This document shows positions 16,997-25,377 of a stretch of 64,000 bases of DNA, one piece after another; position 1 is the first letter of the stretch, and every line of letters starts with the position of its first letter. The translations under genes were made by a program, and so were the position numbers. Source of the DNA: Haploplasma modicum ATCC 29102 (GTDB lineage: Bacteria; Bacillota_I; Bacilli_A; Acholeplasmatales; Acholeplasmataceae). A model generated the notes under the pieces. The model saw only the letters and a program-made list of their open reading frames with translations. It did not search any database and had not been told where the DNA came from. The stretch is from positions 1-64,000 of the forward strand of contig NZ_JHYB01000002.1 of the NCBI RefSeq assembly GCF_000687835.1. The letters run 5' to 3'.

Positions 16997-19326
16997 AATT
17001 ATACGAAAACATATTAAAACAATTTATTGATGTTCCAAAAGATATTTATGAATTAACTAATAGTTATATAACAGAAGTTGAAGACTTTAAAAAACTATTT
17101 GATATTAACAATCTAGTTATAGGTTATGTTTCAGAATTAGTTAAACATCCTGATGCTGATACACTAAGTGTTACAAAAGTAAATGTTGGTCATGAAGTTA
17201 AACAAATTGTTTGCGGGGCACCAAATGTTGCAAAGGGACAGTATGTAATAGTGGCACTTGAGGGTGCAGTATTACCTGGAGATTTTAAAATCAAGAAATC
17301 TAAAATTCGTGGTGTTGAATCATTTGGGATGATTTGCTCTTTAAGTGAACTAGGAATTGAAAAAGACTTAATACCAGAAAAATATTCAAGTGGAATATAT
17401 TACTTTGACACAGAAAAAAAGGTTGGAACTAATCCTTTGAGCGAATTAATGTTAGATGGTTTTATTTTAGAATTATCCCTTACACCAAATAGAAATGATT
17501 TATTATCTCATTATGGCTATGCAAGAGATCTAGCAGCTGTTTTAAATAAAAAAATTGAATTAAAAGAATATAAAATTAATGAAATTACAAAGAAAAATGA
17601 ACTTAGCGTTAAGATAGAATCCAAAAATACAAATAGTTATTATGCAAGATATTTTAGTGATGTTAAAATACAAGAATCGCCACTTTGGCTAAAAGTGTAT
17701 TTAAAAGAAATGGGAGTTAACCCGGTTAATAATATTGTAGATATTACAAATTATATTTTATACACATACGGAATTCCAATGCATGCTTTTGATGCAAATA
17801 AGTTTAATAGTAAAACTATTGTTGTTAAAGACAATGACAAAAAACAAACTGTTAAAACCTTAGATGGTAATGATATTGAAATAACAAGTGGTGAAATATT
17901 AATTACAAATGGTAAAGATATTATGGCACTTGGTGGCATAATGGGACTTGATAATTCAAAAATTTCAGAAAACACAAGTGAAATTATTTTAGAAGTTGCA
18001 AGTTTTTCAAGAGAAACAACAAGAGCAACAAGTAAAAAGACTAACTTAACTAGTGATTCACAATTAAGATTTGAACGTGGTATTGATGAAGCAATTATGC
18101 TTCAAGCATTAAATCATGCAACATATCTTTTTGAAACCTTAGCAAGTGCTAAAACTCATCAAGGAATTAGTAGTGAAGTATTAAAACAAAACGAAAATCC
18201 ATTCATTAAAATTGATCTAAATAAGATTAATGAAATGATTGGAACTAATATCGAAGATAAGATGATTTATGATATTCTAGACCGCTTAAACTTTGAAGTT
18301 AACAAAAAAACTCTTGAAGTAAAAGCACCTTCATATAGAAGTGATATTTTAATATTTGCAGATGTTTTAGAAGAAGTTTTAAGAATTTATGGACTAGACA
18401 ATGTTAAGATGGAATCTTTAATAACAACTAGTTCAAAAGGCTTAACAGATAGTCAAAAAATGGTTAGAAAACTAAGACATTATTTAAGTGATTTTGGATT
18501 AAATGAAGTAATAACTTATAGTCTTTTAAAAGAAGAAAATGTTAATAAATATAATACTATTGGTGATGTTGTAAAAGTGATAAAACCGATCTCCAATGAT
18601 AGAAGAGTTATAAGACAAAGTTTAATTAATGGATTAGTTGATGCAATGCACTATAATCAAAATAGAATGAACAACAATGTTAATTTATTTGAAATTGGTA
18701 ATGTTTATGCAAAAGATTTAGAAAAAAGAAAACTTGCTATTTTACTAACAGGAGATGTTAGAGAAAATCCATGGAAAAAGACAAGCACAAAAATAGATTT
18801 TTATTATTTAAGTGGAATTTTAGCAAATATTATGACATTAACAAATGTTTTATATGAACTAGAAGAATCAAACAATCCAATGTTTCACCCTCATCAACAA
18901 GCAAATATAATTGTTGATAAAAAAGTGGTTGGAATTATTGGTAAACTTCATCCAAAACATGAAGCAACAGATACATTTGTTTTAGAGTTAGATTTAGGAT
19001 TATTAATTAATAATAATAAATTCAAATATAAAATGATTTCAAAATATCCAAATGTTGAAAGAGATATTGCGATTGTTGTTGAAAAAGACTTAAAAGCAAA
19101 TAATATTATTAAAGTAATTGAACAAACTTTAAGAAAAAACTTAGTTAAAGTTGAACTATTTGATATCTATGATGGAAAAGGAATTAAAGAAGGTTTTAAA
19201 TCACTAGCATTTAATATTGTCTTTAATGATGATTCTAAGACATTAGAAAAAGAAGAAGTTGATAAACTAATGAAAAAAGTAACAAACCGCTTAATGTTTG
19301 AATTTAATGCAGAAATAAGAGAATAA
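16993..19326 (+). CDS. pheT: Phenylalanyl-tRNA synthetase beta subunit
   Basis: The 777-residue non-catalytic subunit has the usual order: a tRNA-binding OB domain near 40-150 (YVSELVKHPDADTLSVTKV, GVESFGMICSLSELG), the B3/B4 editing domain with NPVNNIVDITNYI, the B5 domain, a catalytic-like core (LRHYLSDFGLNEVITYSL), and a C-terminal anticodon-binding domain (KYPNVERDIAIVV, FDIYDGKGI). The editing domain looks intact. It is the last gene of the T-box operon and has a strong terminator. Confidence 0.96.
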   Translation: MKLYENILKQFIDVPKDIYELTNSYITEVEDFKKLFDINNLVIGYVSELVKHPDADTLSVTKVNVGHEVKQIVCGAPNVAKGQYVIVALEGAVLPGDFKIKKSKIRGVESFGMICSLSELGIEKDLIPEKYSSGIYYFDTEKKVGTNPLSELMLDGFILELSLTPNRNDLLSHYGYARDLAAVLNKKIELKEYKINEITKKNELSVKIESKNTNSYYARYFSDVKIQESPLWLKVYLKEMGVNPVNNIVDITNYILYTYGIPMHAFDANKFNSKTIVVKDNDKKQTVKTLDGNDIEITSGEILITNGKDIMALGGIMGLDNSKISENTSEIILEVASFSRETTRATSKKTNLTSDSQLRFERGIDEAIMLQALNHATYLFETLASAKTHQGISSEVLKQNENPFIKIDLNKINEMIGTNIEDKMIYDILDRLNFEVNKKTLEVKAPSYRSDILIFADVLEEVLRIYGLDNVKMESLITTSSKGLTDSQKMVRKLRHYLSDFGLNEVITYSLLKEENVNKYNTIGDVVKVIKPISNDRRVIRQSLINGLVDAMHYNQNRMNNNVNLFEIGNVYAKDLEKRKLAILLTGDVRENPWKKTSTKIDFYYLSGILANIMTLTNVLYELEESNNPMFHPHQQANIIVDKKVVGIIGKLHPKHEATDTFVLELDLGLLINNNKFKYKMISKYPNVERDIAIVVEKDLKANNIIKVIEQTLRKNLVKVELFDIYDGKGIKEGFKSLAFNIVFNDDSKTLEKEEVDKLMKKVTNRLMFEFNAEIRE

Positions 19327-19332
19327 CTTACT

Positions 19333-19374
19333 AAAAGTACTTTAGATTGTAAATAACCTAAAGTACTTTTTTTA
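19333..19374 (+). terminator. Terminator of pheST
   Basis: A 13-bp stem, AAAAGTACTTTAG (19333-19345) with CTAAAGTACTTTT (19358-19370), then T. Confidence 0.92.
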
Positions 19375-19419
19375 TAATAAAACTTAATTTTTTATTTTCT
19401 TTAACATCAATCAAATTAA

Positions 19420-19428
19420 TGATATAAT
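19420..19428 (+). promoter_or_regulatory. Extended -10 promoter of the rlmN operon
   Basis: TGATATAAT lies 16 bases before the rlmN ATG. Confidence 0.55.
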
Positions 19429-19443
19429 CATTATGGTGATAAA

Positions 19444-20475
19444 ATGATGTTAATATATGACTTGACATATGTAGAATTAATTAAATATTTAGAAGAAAAA
19501 GGTTTTAAAAAATATCGTGCTGATCAAATTTGGCACTGGTTATATAAACAAAAAGTAAGTGATTTTGATCAGATGGTTAATATACCTAAAGATATTTTAA
19601 ATTTATTAAAAGAAAATTTTAGTTTAAATGCATTAGAATTAGTTGTAGATACAAAGAGCTCTGACGGAACAATCAAAGCTTTATTTGCACTACATGATGG
19701 GCATTTAATTGAAACTGTTTTAATGCAACATTATTATGGTAAGAGTGTTTGTGTTACAACACAGGTTGGCTGTAATATAGGTTGTAGTTTTTGTGCATCA
19801 GGACAACTTAAAAAGAAAAGAGATTTAACAAGTGGGGAAATTATTGCCCAAGTTATCGCAATGAGCAGACTTTTAAATGATAGAGTTAGCCATATTGTTG
19901 TTATGGGAATTGGTGAGCCATTTGATAACTATAAAAATTTACTTAAATTTTTAAATGTTATAAATGATCCAAAAGGATTAGAAATTGGTGCTAGACATAT
20001 TACAGTAAGTACATCGGGATTAGTACCTAAAATTAGAGATTTTGCAGATTTAAACACACAAGTAAACTTAGCAATTAGTCTTCATGCACCAAATAATGAA
20101 ATTAGAAGTGAGTTAATGAAAATTAACAAATCATTCCCAATTGAAAAAGTAATTGAAGCAGTTAGATACTATATTGAAAAAACGAATAGAAGAGTTACAA
20201 TTGAATATATTTTAATTGATGGTCTAAATGATAAAGTTGAGCATGCAGTAGAACTATCAAATTTACTTAGAGGATTAAATTTATATGTAAACTTAATACC
20301 TTACAATGAAGTAAAAGAAGCAGGATATAGAAGAAGTACCAAAGCAAATCAGTTAGCATTTTATGATACACTTAAGAAACGTGGAATTAATTCAACTTTA
20401 AGAAAAGAACAAGGACATGATATTGATGCAGCATGTGGTCAATTACGTAGTCAACACTTAGAAAAGGAGATTTAA
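19444..20475 (+). CDS. rlmN: Dual-specificity RNA methyltransferase RlmN
   Basis: The 343-residue radical-SAM enzyme methylates C2 of A2503 in 23S rRNA and A37 in some tRNAs. The iron-sulfur cysteines are in CNIGCSFC (C110, C114, C117), GIGEPFDNY is the SAM-binding GEP motif, and Cys331 in DAACGQL is the methyl-carrying residue. It heads an operon rlmN-rsgA-rpe-thiN, each joined by overlaps or a very short gap. In B. subtilis the phosphatase prpC and kinase prkC lie between rlmN and rsgA; here they are absent. A second ATG three bases in could also serve. Confidence 0.95.
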   Translation: MMLIYDLTYVELIKYLEEKGFKKYRADQIWHWLYKQKVSDFDQMVNIPKDILNLLKENFSLNALELVVDTKSSDGTIKALFALHDGHLIETVLMQHYYGKSVCVTTQVGCNIGCSFCASGQLKKKRDLTSGEIIAQVIAMSRLLNDRVSHIVVMGIGEPFDNYKNLLKFLNVINDPKGLEIGARHITVSTSGLVPKIRDFADLNTQVNLAISLHAPNNEIRSELMKINKSFPIEKVIEAVRYYIEKTNRRVTIEYILIDGLNDKVEHAVELSNLLRGLNLYVNLIPYNEVKEAGYRRSTKANQLAFYDTLKKRGINSTLRKEQGHDIDAACGQLRSQHLEKEI

Positions 20476-21437
20476 TGGATTTTAAAAAATGTTTGGTAAA
20501 AAAACAAATTTCTAATCAATATGTTGTTATTGATTTAGAAAATAATACTGAGTATGATGCAATTGCTAGTGGTAAGTTAAGATATGTAAGAATAGATGAG
20601 AAAAGCAGTTTTAACGAAGCGTATGGCAGAAGACTTAAAAAAGACTTACAAACTATTAAAATAAGCCCTAAAGTAGGGGATAGAGTAATGGTTAACTTTA
20701 GTATGGATAAAGTAATTATCGAAGAAGTTACCCCAAGAATAAATGATCTAGTAAGACCTGACGTTGCAAATGTTGACCAGGTTTTATTAGTCTTTTCTGC
20801 TATTAGACCCGATTTTAGTTTTCACCTCTTAGATAAGTTTTTAGTTATTTTAAATGAACAAAATTTAAATATTACACTAGTAGTATCTAAGATTGATTTA
20901 ATTGAAGATAATGATTTGCTAAAACTTAAAGAAAACTTAAATTATTATAAAGAAAGTTTAGGGATTGAAATCCATTATGTTAACAGTAAACAAAAAATTG
21001 GTTTTGACACGCTAGAAGACATATTTAAAGATAAAATTACTGTACTTGCTGGTCAAACTGGGGTTGGTAAATCGACACTACTTAATGCATTAATTCCAGA
21101 GCTTAATTTAAAAACACAGGAAATATCTGATGCACTTGGCCGTGGTAAACATACAACAAGACATTCACAGTTATATGATTTTAATTTAGGATATATTTGT
21201 GATACACCAGGTTTTTCTAAAATTGAAATTAGCTTAACTGAAAAAGAAGATTTGAAGCTTTATTATAAAGATTTTATGGATCATGCAATAAATTGTAAAT
21301 TTAGTTCATGTAATCATGTTAATGAGCCAAGCTGTGAGATTAAACATCAAGTAGAAATGGGTAATATTCCAAAGGAAAGATATGATAATTACTTATTGTT
21401 TTATGAAGAAATAGAAAAAAAGAAAAATAAATTTTAA
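20475..21437 (+). CDS. rsgA: Ribosome small-subunit maturation GTPase RsgA
   Basis: The 320-residue circularly permuted GTPase helps late 30S assembly. It has an N-terminal OB fold (1-75), then the permuted G motifs: G4-like SKIDL, G1 GQTGVGKSTLLNALIP, a GRGKHTT switch and G3 DTPGFS. A zinc knuckle CKFSSCNHVNEPSCEIK follows. It starts in the last base of the rlmN stop codon. Confidence 0.95.
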   Translation: MDFKKCLVKKQISNQYVVIDLENNTEYDAIASGKLRYVRIDEKSSFNEAYGRRLKKDLQTIKISPKVGDRVMVNFSMDKVIIEEVTPRINDLVRPDVANVDQVLLVFSAIRPDFSFHLLDKFLVILNEQNLNITLVVSKIDLIEDNDLLKLKENLNYYKESLGIEIHYVNSKQKIGFDTLEDIFKDKITVLAGQTGVGKSTLLNALIPELNLKTQEISDALGRGKHTTRHSQLYDFNLGYICDTPGFSKIEISLTEKEDLKLYYKDFMDHAINCKFSSCNHVNEPSCEIKHQVEMGNIPKERYDNYLLFYEEIEKKKNKF

Positions 21438-21447
21438 GGAGAATAAA

Positions 21448-22077
21448 ATGAAAATTGCCCCATCAATTTTAACTGCAGACTTTACAGATTTAAAAAATGA
21501 AATAAAGTCAATTAGTAATGCAGACTTAATCCATATTGATATAATGGATGGAAATTTTGTGCCAAATATTTCATTTGGTCCAGCAATTAATAAACAAATT
21601 GCAAAAATTAGTAATATTGATTTAGATGTCCATTTAATGGTAACGAATCCATTAATGTGGATTGATGAATTTAGCTTAGAAAATGTTAAATATATAACCG
21701 TTCATTATGAATCACAAAATTTCTTAGAATCAATTAAAAGAATAAAGGAAAACAAGAAATTAGTAGGTATAACAATTAAGCCTAAAACTAAAGTAAGTTC
21801 GATATTAGATGTTTTAAAGCTTGCTGATTTAGTATTGGTAATGAGTGTTGAACCCGGTTTTGGTGGTCAAAAATTTATGCCTGAAATGTTAGATAAGGTA
21901 AGAGAGTTAAAAAGACTAAGAGAAGAAAATAATTATAACTATCAAATTGAAATTGATGGTGGAATTAATAATGAGACAATTAAGCTTGCAAAAGAAGCAG
22001 GCGTTGATATTTCTGTTGTTGGTTCATATTTATTTAATCAAACAGACAGAAATAAAGTAATAGATAATTTAAAATGA
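21448..22077 (+). CDS. rpe: Ribulose-phosphate 3-epimerase
   Basis: The 209-residue TIM-barrel enzyme interconverts ribulose-5-phosphate and xylulose-5-phosphate in the pentose phosphate pathway. It shows APSILTADF at the start, HIDIMDGNFVPNISFGP with metal-ligand His and Asp, HLMV, MSVEPGFGGQKF, and EIDGGI with the second metal Asp. An AAGGAG ribosome-binding site fixes the ATG. It overlaps thiN by ATGA. Confidence 0.96.
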   Translation: MKIAPSILTADFTDLKNEIKSISNADLIHIDIMDGNFVPNISFGPAINKQIAKISNIDLDVHLMVTNPLMWIDEFSLENVKYITVHYESQNFLESIKRIKENKKLVGITIKPKTKVSSILDVLKLADLVLVMSVEPGFGGQKFMPEMLDKVRELKRLREENNYNYQIEIDGGINNETIKLAKEAGVDISVVGSYLFNQTDRNKVIDNLK

Positions 22078-22673
22078 GAGTAGTTGTTTTTGCAGGTACA
22101 ATAACTGCTAAACTAAATAAAATTATAACTCTAAAAGATAGTGATTACGTAATTGCTGTTGATCTTGCTTTTGATTACTTATTAGACAATAACATCAAAG
22201 TAGATTTGGTTGTTGGTGATTTTGATTCTTTAATAAATAAAGAGCTATTAAAGGATTTTAAAACCCTAAAATTAGATCCAATAAAAGATGAAACTGATAC
22301 TTATATTGCGATTAAAGAAGCATTTAAAATTAGTGATGAAGTAATTCTAATTGGTGGGATAAAAGGACCTAGAATCGAGCATTTCATTGCTAATTTATAT
22401 TTACTAGATAAGTATCCGAGCCTAGTAATAATTGATGAGGATTCAAAGATAAGTTTAATAGATAAAGGCGAAAATATTATTACATCAAAGGGATATATTA
22501 GCTTATTTGCTCATAGTAATTCAAGGATAACTTTAAAAGGTTTTAAGTATCCATTAGATAAATATAATTTATCTAAGTATGATCCACTTTGTATTTCAAA
22601 TGAGTTAACGGGAAGTGTTGGTTTAATTGAAATTGATAAAGGATCTTGCTTTTTAATCGAGACAAAAAAATAA
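22074..22673 (+). CDS. thiN: Thiamine pyrophosphokinase
   Basis: The 199-residue enzyme makes thiamine diphosphate directly from thiamine and ATP. VVGDFDSL and LDPIKDETDTYIAI are the family's metal/ATP-binding blocks, and IGGIKGPRIEHFIANLYLL is the GGxGGRxDH-like turn. No thiamine riboswitch is visible upstream, so it probably serves constant salvage of imported thiamine. It is the last gene of the operon and shares a two-way terminator with rpmB. Confidence 0.93.
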   Translation: MRVVVFAGTITAKLNKIITLKDSDYVIAVDLAFDYLLDNNIKVDLVVGDFDSLINKELLKDFKTLKLDPIKDETDTYIAIKEAFKISDEVILIGGIKGPRIEHFIANLYLLDKYPSLVIIDEDSKISLIDKGENIITSKGYISLFAHSNSRITLKGFKYPLDKYNLSKYDPLCISNELTGSVGLIEIDKGSCFLIETKK

Positions 22674-22700
22674 AAGAACCAGAAGGTTCTTTTTATTTTT
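22672..22700. terminator. Bidirectional terminator between thiN and rpmB
   Basis: Stem AAAAGAACC (22672-22680), loop AGAA, stem GGTTCTTTT (22685-22693). T runs follow on the plus strand, and the A run before it gives a T tail on the reverse strand, so it can serve both convergent genes. Confidence 0.88.
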
Positions 22701-22710
22701 ATTGTTTAAA

Positions 22711-22899
22711 TTAATTTAATTCTAATTTAAATTTTTTAATTGCGCGAGCGGAAACTTTAACCTTTTTAGTTGACCCATCCTCAAATTGAACACGGACAGT
22801 CTGTAGATTACTTTTCCATTTACGTCTTGTGGCATTCAACGCGTGACTTCTTCTATTTCCGGATAGCGTAGATTTACCTGTTACATAACATTTAGCCAT
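22711..22899 (-). CDS. rpmB: 50S ribosomal protein L28
   Basis: The 62-residue basic protein begins [20 protein letters not shown], typical of L28, with the [12 protein letters not shown] end. I moved the start to the second ATG on the reverse strand: AAGGAG lies eight bases before it, and the longer reading would add eight unlike-family residues. It has only one Cys, so it is the zinc-free type. It is convergent with thiN and divergent from fakA. Confidence 0.95.
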   Translation of the reverse strand: MAKCYVTGKSTLSGNRRSHALNATRRKWKSNLQTVRVQFEDGSTKKVKVSARAIKKFKLELN

Positions 22900-22928
22900 A
22901 TATTTCTCACTCCTTACTTGCATTTAAT

Positions 22929-22957
22929 AATTTAACACAAAAAACGTAAAAATGCAA
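22929..22957 (-). promoter_or_regulatory. Promoter of rpmB
   Basis: Read on the reverse strand: TTGCAT (22957-22952), a 17-base spacer, then TAAATT (22934-22929). It lies about 30 bases before the rpmB start. Confidence 0.6.
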
Positions 22958-22985
22958 TAAAACTAGTAAATATTAAGTGACAAAG

Positions 22986-23017
22986 TGATAAAATGGCCAT
23001 AATAGTACATTTTATCA
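22986..23017. repeat. Perfect 10-bp inverted repeat between rpmB and fakA
   Basis: TGATAAAATG (22986-22995) and CATTTTATCA (23008-23017) are exact inverted copies separated by 12 bases. It lies between the divergent promoters and has no T tail, so a regulator operator is more likely than a terminator. It does not match the FapR or Zur consensus as I know them. Confidence 0.6.
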
Positions 23018-23055
23018 ACATAAAATTAAGAAAATAGTAGCATTTACATCGAATA

Positions 23056-23064
23056 TGTTATAAT
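23056..23064 (+). promoter_or_regulatory. Extended -10 promoter of fakA
   Basis: TGTTATAAT, with TTTACA nearby but too close to serve as -35. The transcript would begin about 23071, leaving a leader of about 109 bases. Confidence 0.6.
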
Positions 23065-23070
23065 ATATAT

Positions 23071-23179
23071 ACGAAATGATGGAACTTTGTTCCTATATTT
23101 ATCGCGCCATATTTTATAATATGGCAACTCTTAAACATCTCATTTCAAATAGAATGTTCTATATTATAGGAGGGTCTCA
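23071..23179 (+). ncRNA. Structured fakA leader, possible cis-regulatory RNA
   Basis: Three helices can form together. P1 is GAAATGA (23073-23079) with TCATTTC (23140-23146). P2 is GGAAC (23081-23085) with GTTCC (23089-23093). P3 is GCCATATT (23106-23113) with AATATGGC (23118-23125). This is a three-way junction with A/U-rich joining strands. A further palindrome, ATAGAATGTTCTAT, lies just before the AGGAGGG ribosome-binding site. It matches no riboswitch class I can identify; the assignment is inferred from pairing only. Confidence 0.4.
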
Positions 23180-24844
23180 ATGGCTAATAGTAAATTAAGC
23201 GGAACTCTATTTAAAAAAATGGTTACAAACGGTGCAGTTAATTTAAAAAATAATCATAAAGAAATTGATAACTTAAATGTTTTTCCAGTACCAGATGGTG
23301 ATACAGGAACAAATATGCAAATGACAATGATGGCTGGAATTAAAGAAGTAAAAAATAATAAAACTGATTCAATTCAAGATATTTCAAAAATATTATCACG
23401 TGGACTATTAATGGGAGCTAGAGGTAACTCAGGAGTTATTCTGTCTCAGTTTTTCCGCGGACTTTATTCTGAAATTGCAAAAATCGACAGCGACTCAGTC
23501 AGTGTTGATGATTTCATCCAAGCTTTAGTTGGTGGTTACCAAATGTCTTATCGCGCCGTAATGGATCCTGTTGAAGGAACTATTTTAACTGTTGTTAGAG
23601 AATCTGCAGAAAAAGTATTACAAGAAAGAAAAAACTTAAAATCAATAGATGAAGTGTTAAAAGTTTATTTAACACAAGCAAAAGAAACATTAATTAAAAC
23701 TCCAGACTTATTACCAGTCTTAAAAGAAGCAGGTGTAGTAGATAGTGGTGGAGCAGGATTTATTAAAATTGTTGAAGGTTGGATGATGGCACTTAATGGT
23801 CAAGAAATTCAAGAAGAACAACAATATGTAGAACAAAATAGTTTTGTACATGAACATAACGAAATTGGGGCACATAACTTAGGTGAAATTGATATTAAAT
23901 TTGGTTACTGTACTGAATTTATTGTTAAATTATTTGATTATGAAAAATTTGATGAAAAATTCATGAGAGAACCTTTATCACAAATGGGTGATTCATTAGT
24001 AGTTGTAACTGATGAAGACTTATTAAAAGTACACGTTCATACAAATCAACCAGGGGTTGCTTTAACACTTGCTCAAAAATATGGTGAGTTACAAACAATT
24101 AAAGTTGATAACATGAGAAATCAACATAGTAATATTATGAATAGTGAAAAAGAAGTTACCAAAATAGAAACACCAAAACAAAAGTCTAAATATGCTTTAA
24201 TTTCAGTAGCATCAGGCGAAGGTATTAAAGAAGTATTTTTAGAATTAGGTGTTGACCGAGTAATTAGTGGTGGACAAACAATGAATCCATCAACTGAAGA
24301 CTTTGTAAAAGCAATTAATGAGTTAAATGCCGAAAATATTATTATTTTACCAAATAACTCAAATATTATTTTAACAGCTGAACAAACAGTTGAACTTTGT
24401 CCAGAATACAATATTAGAGTACTTAAGACAAAGAGTATTGCTCAAGGATATAGTTCATTAATTTCTTTTGATCCAACAATGAAAATTGATGAAAATATTG
24501 AAGCAATGACTGAATCAATTACAAACATGAAATCAGGCGAAGTAACATATGCAATCCGCGACACTGAAATGAAAGGTGTTAAGATTAAAGAAGGTGACTT
24601 CATTGGTATTTCAAGTAGTGAAATTAAAGTTTCAACAAATAATAAAGTTGAAACAACAAATAATTTAATTGATCTTTTATTAAGTGATGAAAGTGAAATA
24701 ATTACTGTATTTTATGGCCTTGACGTATTAGATGAAGAATTAGATGAAGTTATTTCTCATATTAATACAAAAGCACCTGATATTGAAGTAGAAATCATTG
24801 AAGGTAAACAAGATATTTATTCATTTATAATTGCAGTTGAATAA
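23180..24844 (+). CDS. fakA: Fatty acid kinase ATP-binding subunit FakA (YloV)
   Basis: The 554-residue protein has the DhaL-type kinase domain at about 1-200 (FPVPDGDTGTNMQMTM with the metal-binding Asp residues, and SRGLLMGARGNSGVILSQ), then the FakA middle domain (DIKFGYCTEFIVK, VHVHTNQPG) and a C-terminal domain. With a fatty-acid-binding FakB partner (not in this window) it phosphorylates exogenous fatty acids for phospholipid synthesis. In B. subtilis the Asp23-like yloU lies between rpmB and this gene; it is missing here and a structured leader occupies the space. Confidence 0.94.
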   Translation: MANSKLSGTLFKKMVTNGAVNLKNNHKEIDNLNVFPVPDGDTGTNMQMTMMAGIKEVKNNKTDSIQDISKILSRGLLMGARGNSGVILSQFFRGLYSEIAKIDSDSVSVDDFIQALVGGYQMSYRAVMDPVEGTILTVVRESAEKVLQERKNLKSIDEVLKVYLTQAKETLIKTPDLLPVLKEAGVVDSGGAGFIKIVEGWMMALNGQEIQEEQQYVEQNSFVHEHNEIGAHNLGEIDIKFGYCTEFIVKLFDYEKFDEKFMREPLSQMGDSLVVVTDEDLLKVHVHTNQPGVALTLAQKYGELQTIKVDNMRNQHSNIMNSEKEVTKIETPKQKSKYALISVASGEGIKEVFLELGVDRVISGGQTMNPSTEDFVKAINELNAENIIILPNNSNIILTAEQTVELCPEYNIRVLKTKSIAQGYSSLISFDPTMKIDENIEAMTESITNMKSGEVTYAIRDTEMKGVKIKEGDFIGISSSEIKVSTNNKVETTNNLIDLLLSDESEIITVFYGLDVLDEELDEVISHINTKAPDIEVEIIEGKQDIYSFIIAVE

Positions 24845-24861
24845 TTAATTACATTAAATTA

Positions 24862-24892
24862 ATAGGCTTAGTTTAAATAACTAGGCCTTTTA
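24862..24892 (+). terminator. Terminator of fakA
   Basis: AGGCTTAGTT (24864-24873) pairs with AACTAGGCCT (24879-24888), loop TAAAT, then a short T tail. Confidence 0.85.
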
Positions 24893-24979
24893 ATGTTATA
24901 AATATTTAAAAATAAATCACTTTGATTTGTTATACTGATTCAATATTAAAATTTAATTTCATTTTTGATTAAAACAGAT

Positions 24980-25054
24980 TATAATTTAACAAAGTTGCAA
25001 AGGGATATAACTTGCGCTAGATTAAGTTCTGATGGATCTCGCAACTTTTTCTTT
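24980..25054 (+). ncRNA. Candidate small structured RNA with its own terminator
   Basis: The 24893-25183 interval has no open frame. A TATAAT at 24980-24985 would start an RNA at about 24991. From there the sequence folds into one long arm: AAAGTTGC (24991-24998) with GCAACTTT (25041-25048), GGGAT with ATCTC, and AACTT (25009-25013) with AAGTT (25024-25028), closed by a 10-base loop. A T run (25046-25050, then CTTT) follows. It may be a roughly 60-nt small RNA or a complex terminator. No -35 is clear, and I could not match it to 4.5S, 6S, tmRNA or RNase P RNA. Confidence 0.45.
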
Positions 25055-25099
25055 CTAATTATAAATTTTACAGGTTTTATTAAATGAATCAAAACATTA

Positions 25100-25128
25100 T
25101 TGTTTTTTTTCGTTTTTTAGTGTATAAT
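25100..25128 (+). promoter_or_regulatory. Promoter of tRNA-Leu
   Basis: TTGTTT (25100-25105) and TATAAT (25123-25128), spacer 17. A precursor leader of about 50 bases precedes the tRNA. Confidence 0.7.
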
Positions 25129-25183
25129 TAATCACAGAAAATTAAATATAAAACACCTTAGATAAAGAGTGATATATGTAATT

Positions 25184-25269
25184 GCGAAACTGGTGGAATG
25201 GTAGACACGCTATCTTGAGGGGGTAGTGGACGTAAGTCTGTAAGGGTTCAAGTCCCTTGTTTCGCACCA
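25184..25269 (+). tRNA. tRNA-Leu (anticodon GAG)
   Basis: Acceptor GCGAAAC pairs with GTTTCGC, the anticodon arm CTATC-TTGAGGG-GGTAG carries GAG, a long variable arm (TGGACGTAAGTCTGT) marks it as class II, and CCA is encoded. Confidence 0.95.
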
Positions 25270-25285
25270 AATACTAAATTAATTT

Positions 25286-25316
25286 AGACTATTTTATAAA
25301 AAAAATAGTCTTTTTG
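25286..25316 (+). terminator. Terminator of tRNA-Leu
   Basis: AGACTATTTT (25286-25295) with AAAATAGTCT (25302-25311), loop ATAAAA, followed by TTTT. Confidence 0.9.
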
Positions 25317-25344
25317 TTTATAATCTTCATTTTACAAATTAAAA

Positions 25345-25353
25345 TGTTATAAT
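25345..25353 (+). promoter_or_regulatory. Extended -10 promoter of ntdP
   Basis: TGTTATAAT, 24 bases before the ATG. Confidence 0.55.
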
Positions 25354-25377
25354 ATTAACAAGTTTAGGGGTGAAAAT

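Noticed and set aside
22986-23017. FapR operator upstream of fakA
   Set aside because: A lipid regulator would make sense here, but the repeat TGATAAAATG does not resemble the FapR site with its TTAGTAC core.
23071-23179. fakA leader as a fluoride, purine or T-box riboswitch
   Set aside because: The three-helix outline suggested a known class, but the conserved core bases of those classes and the T-box sequence are absent.
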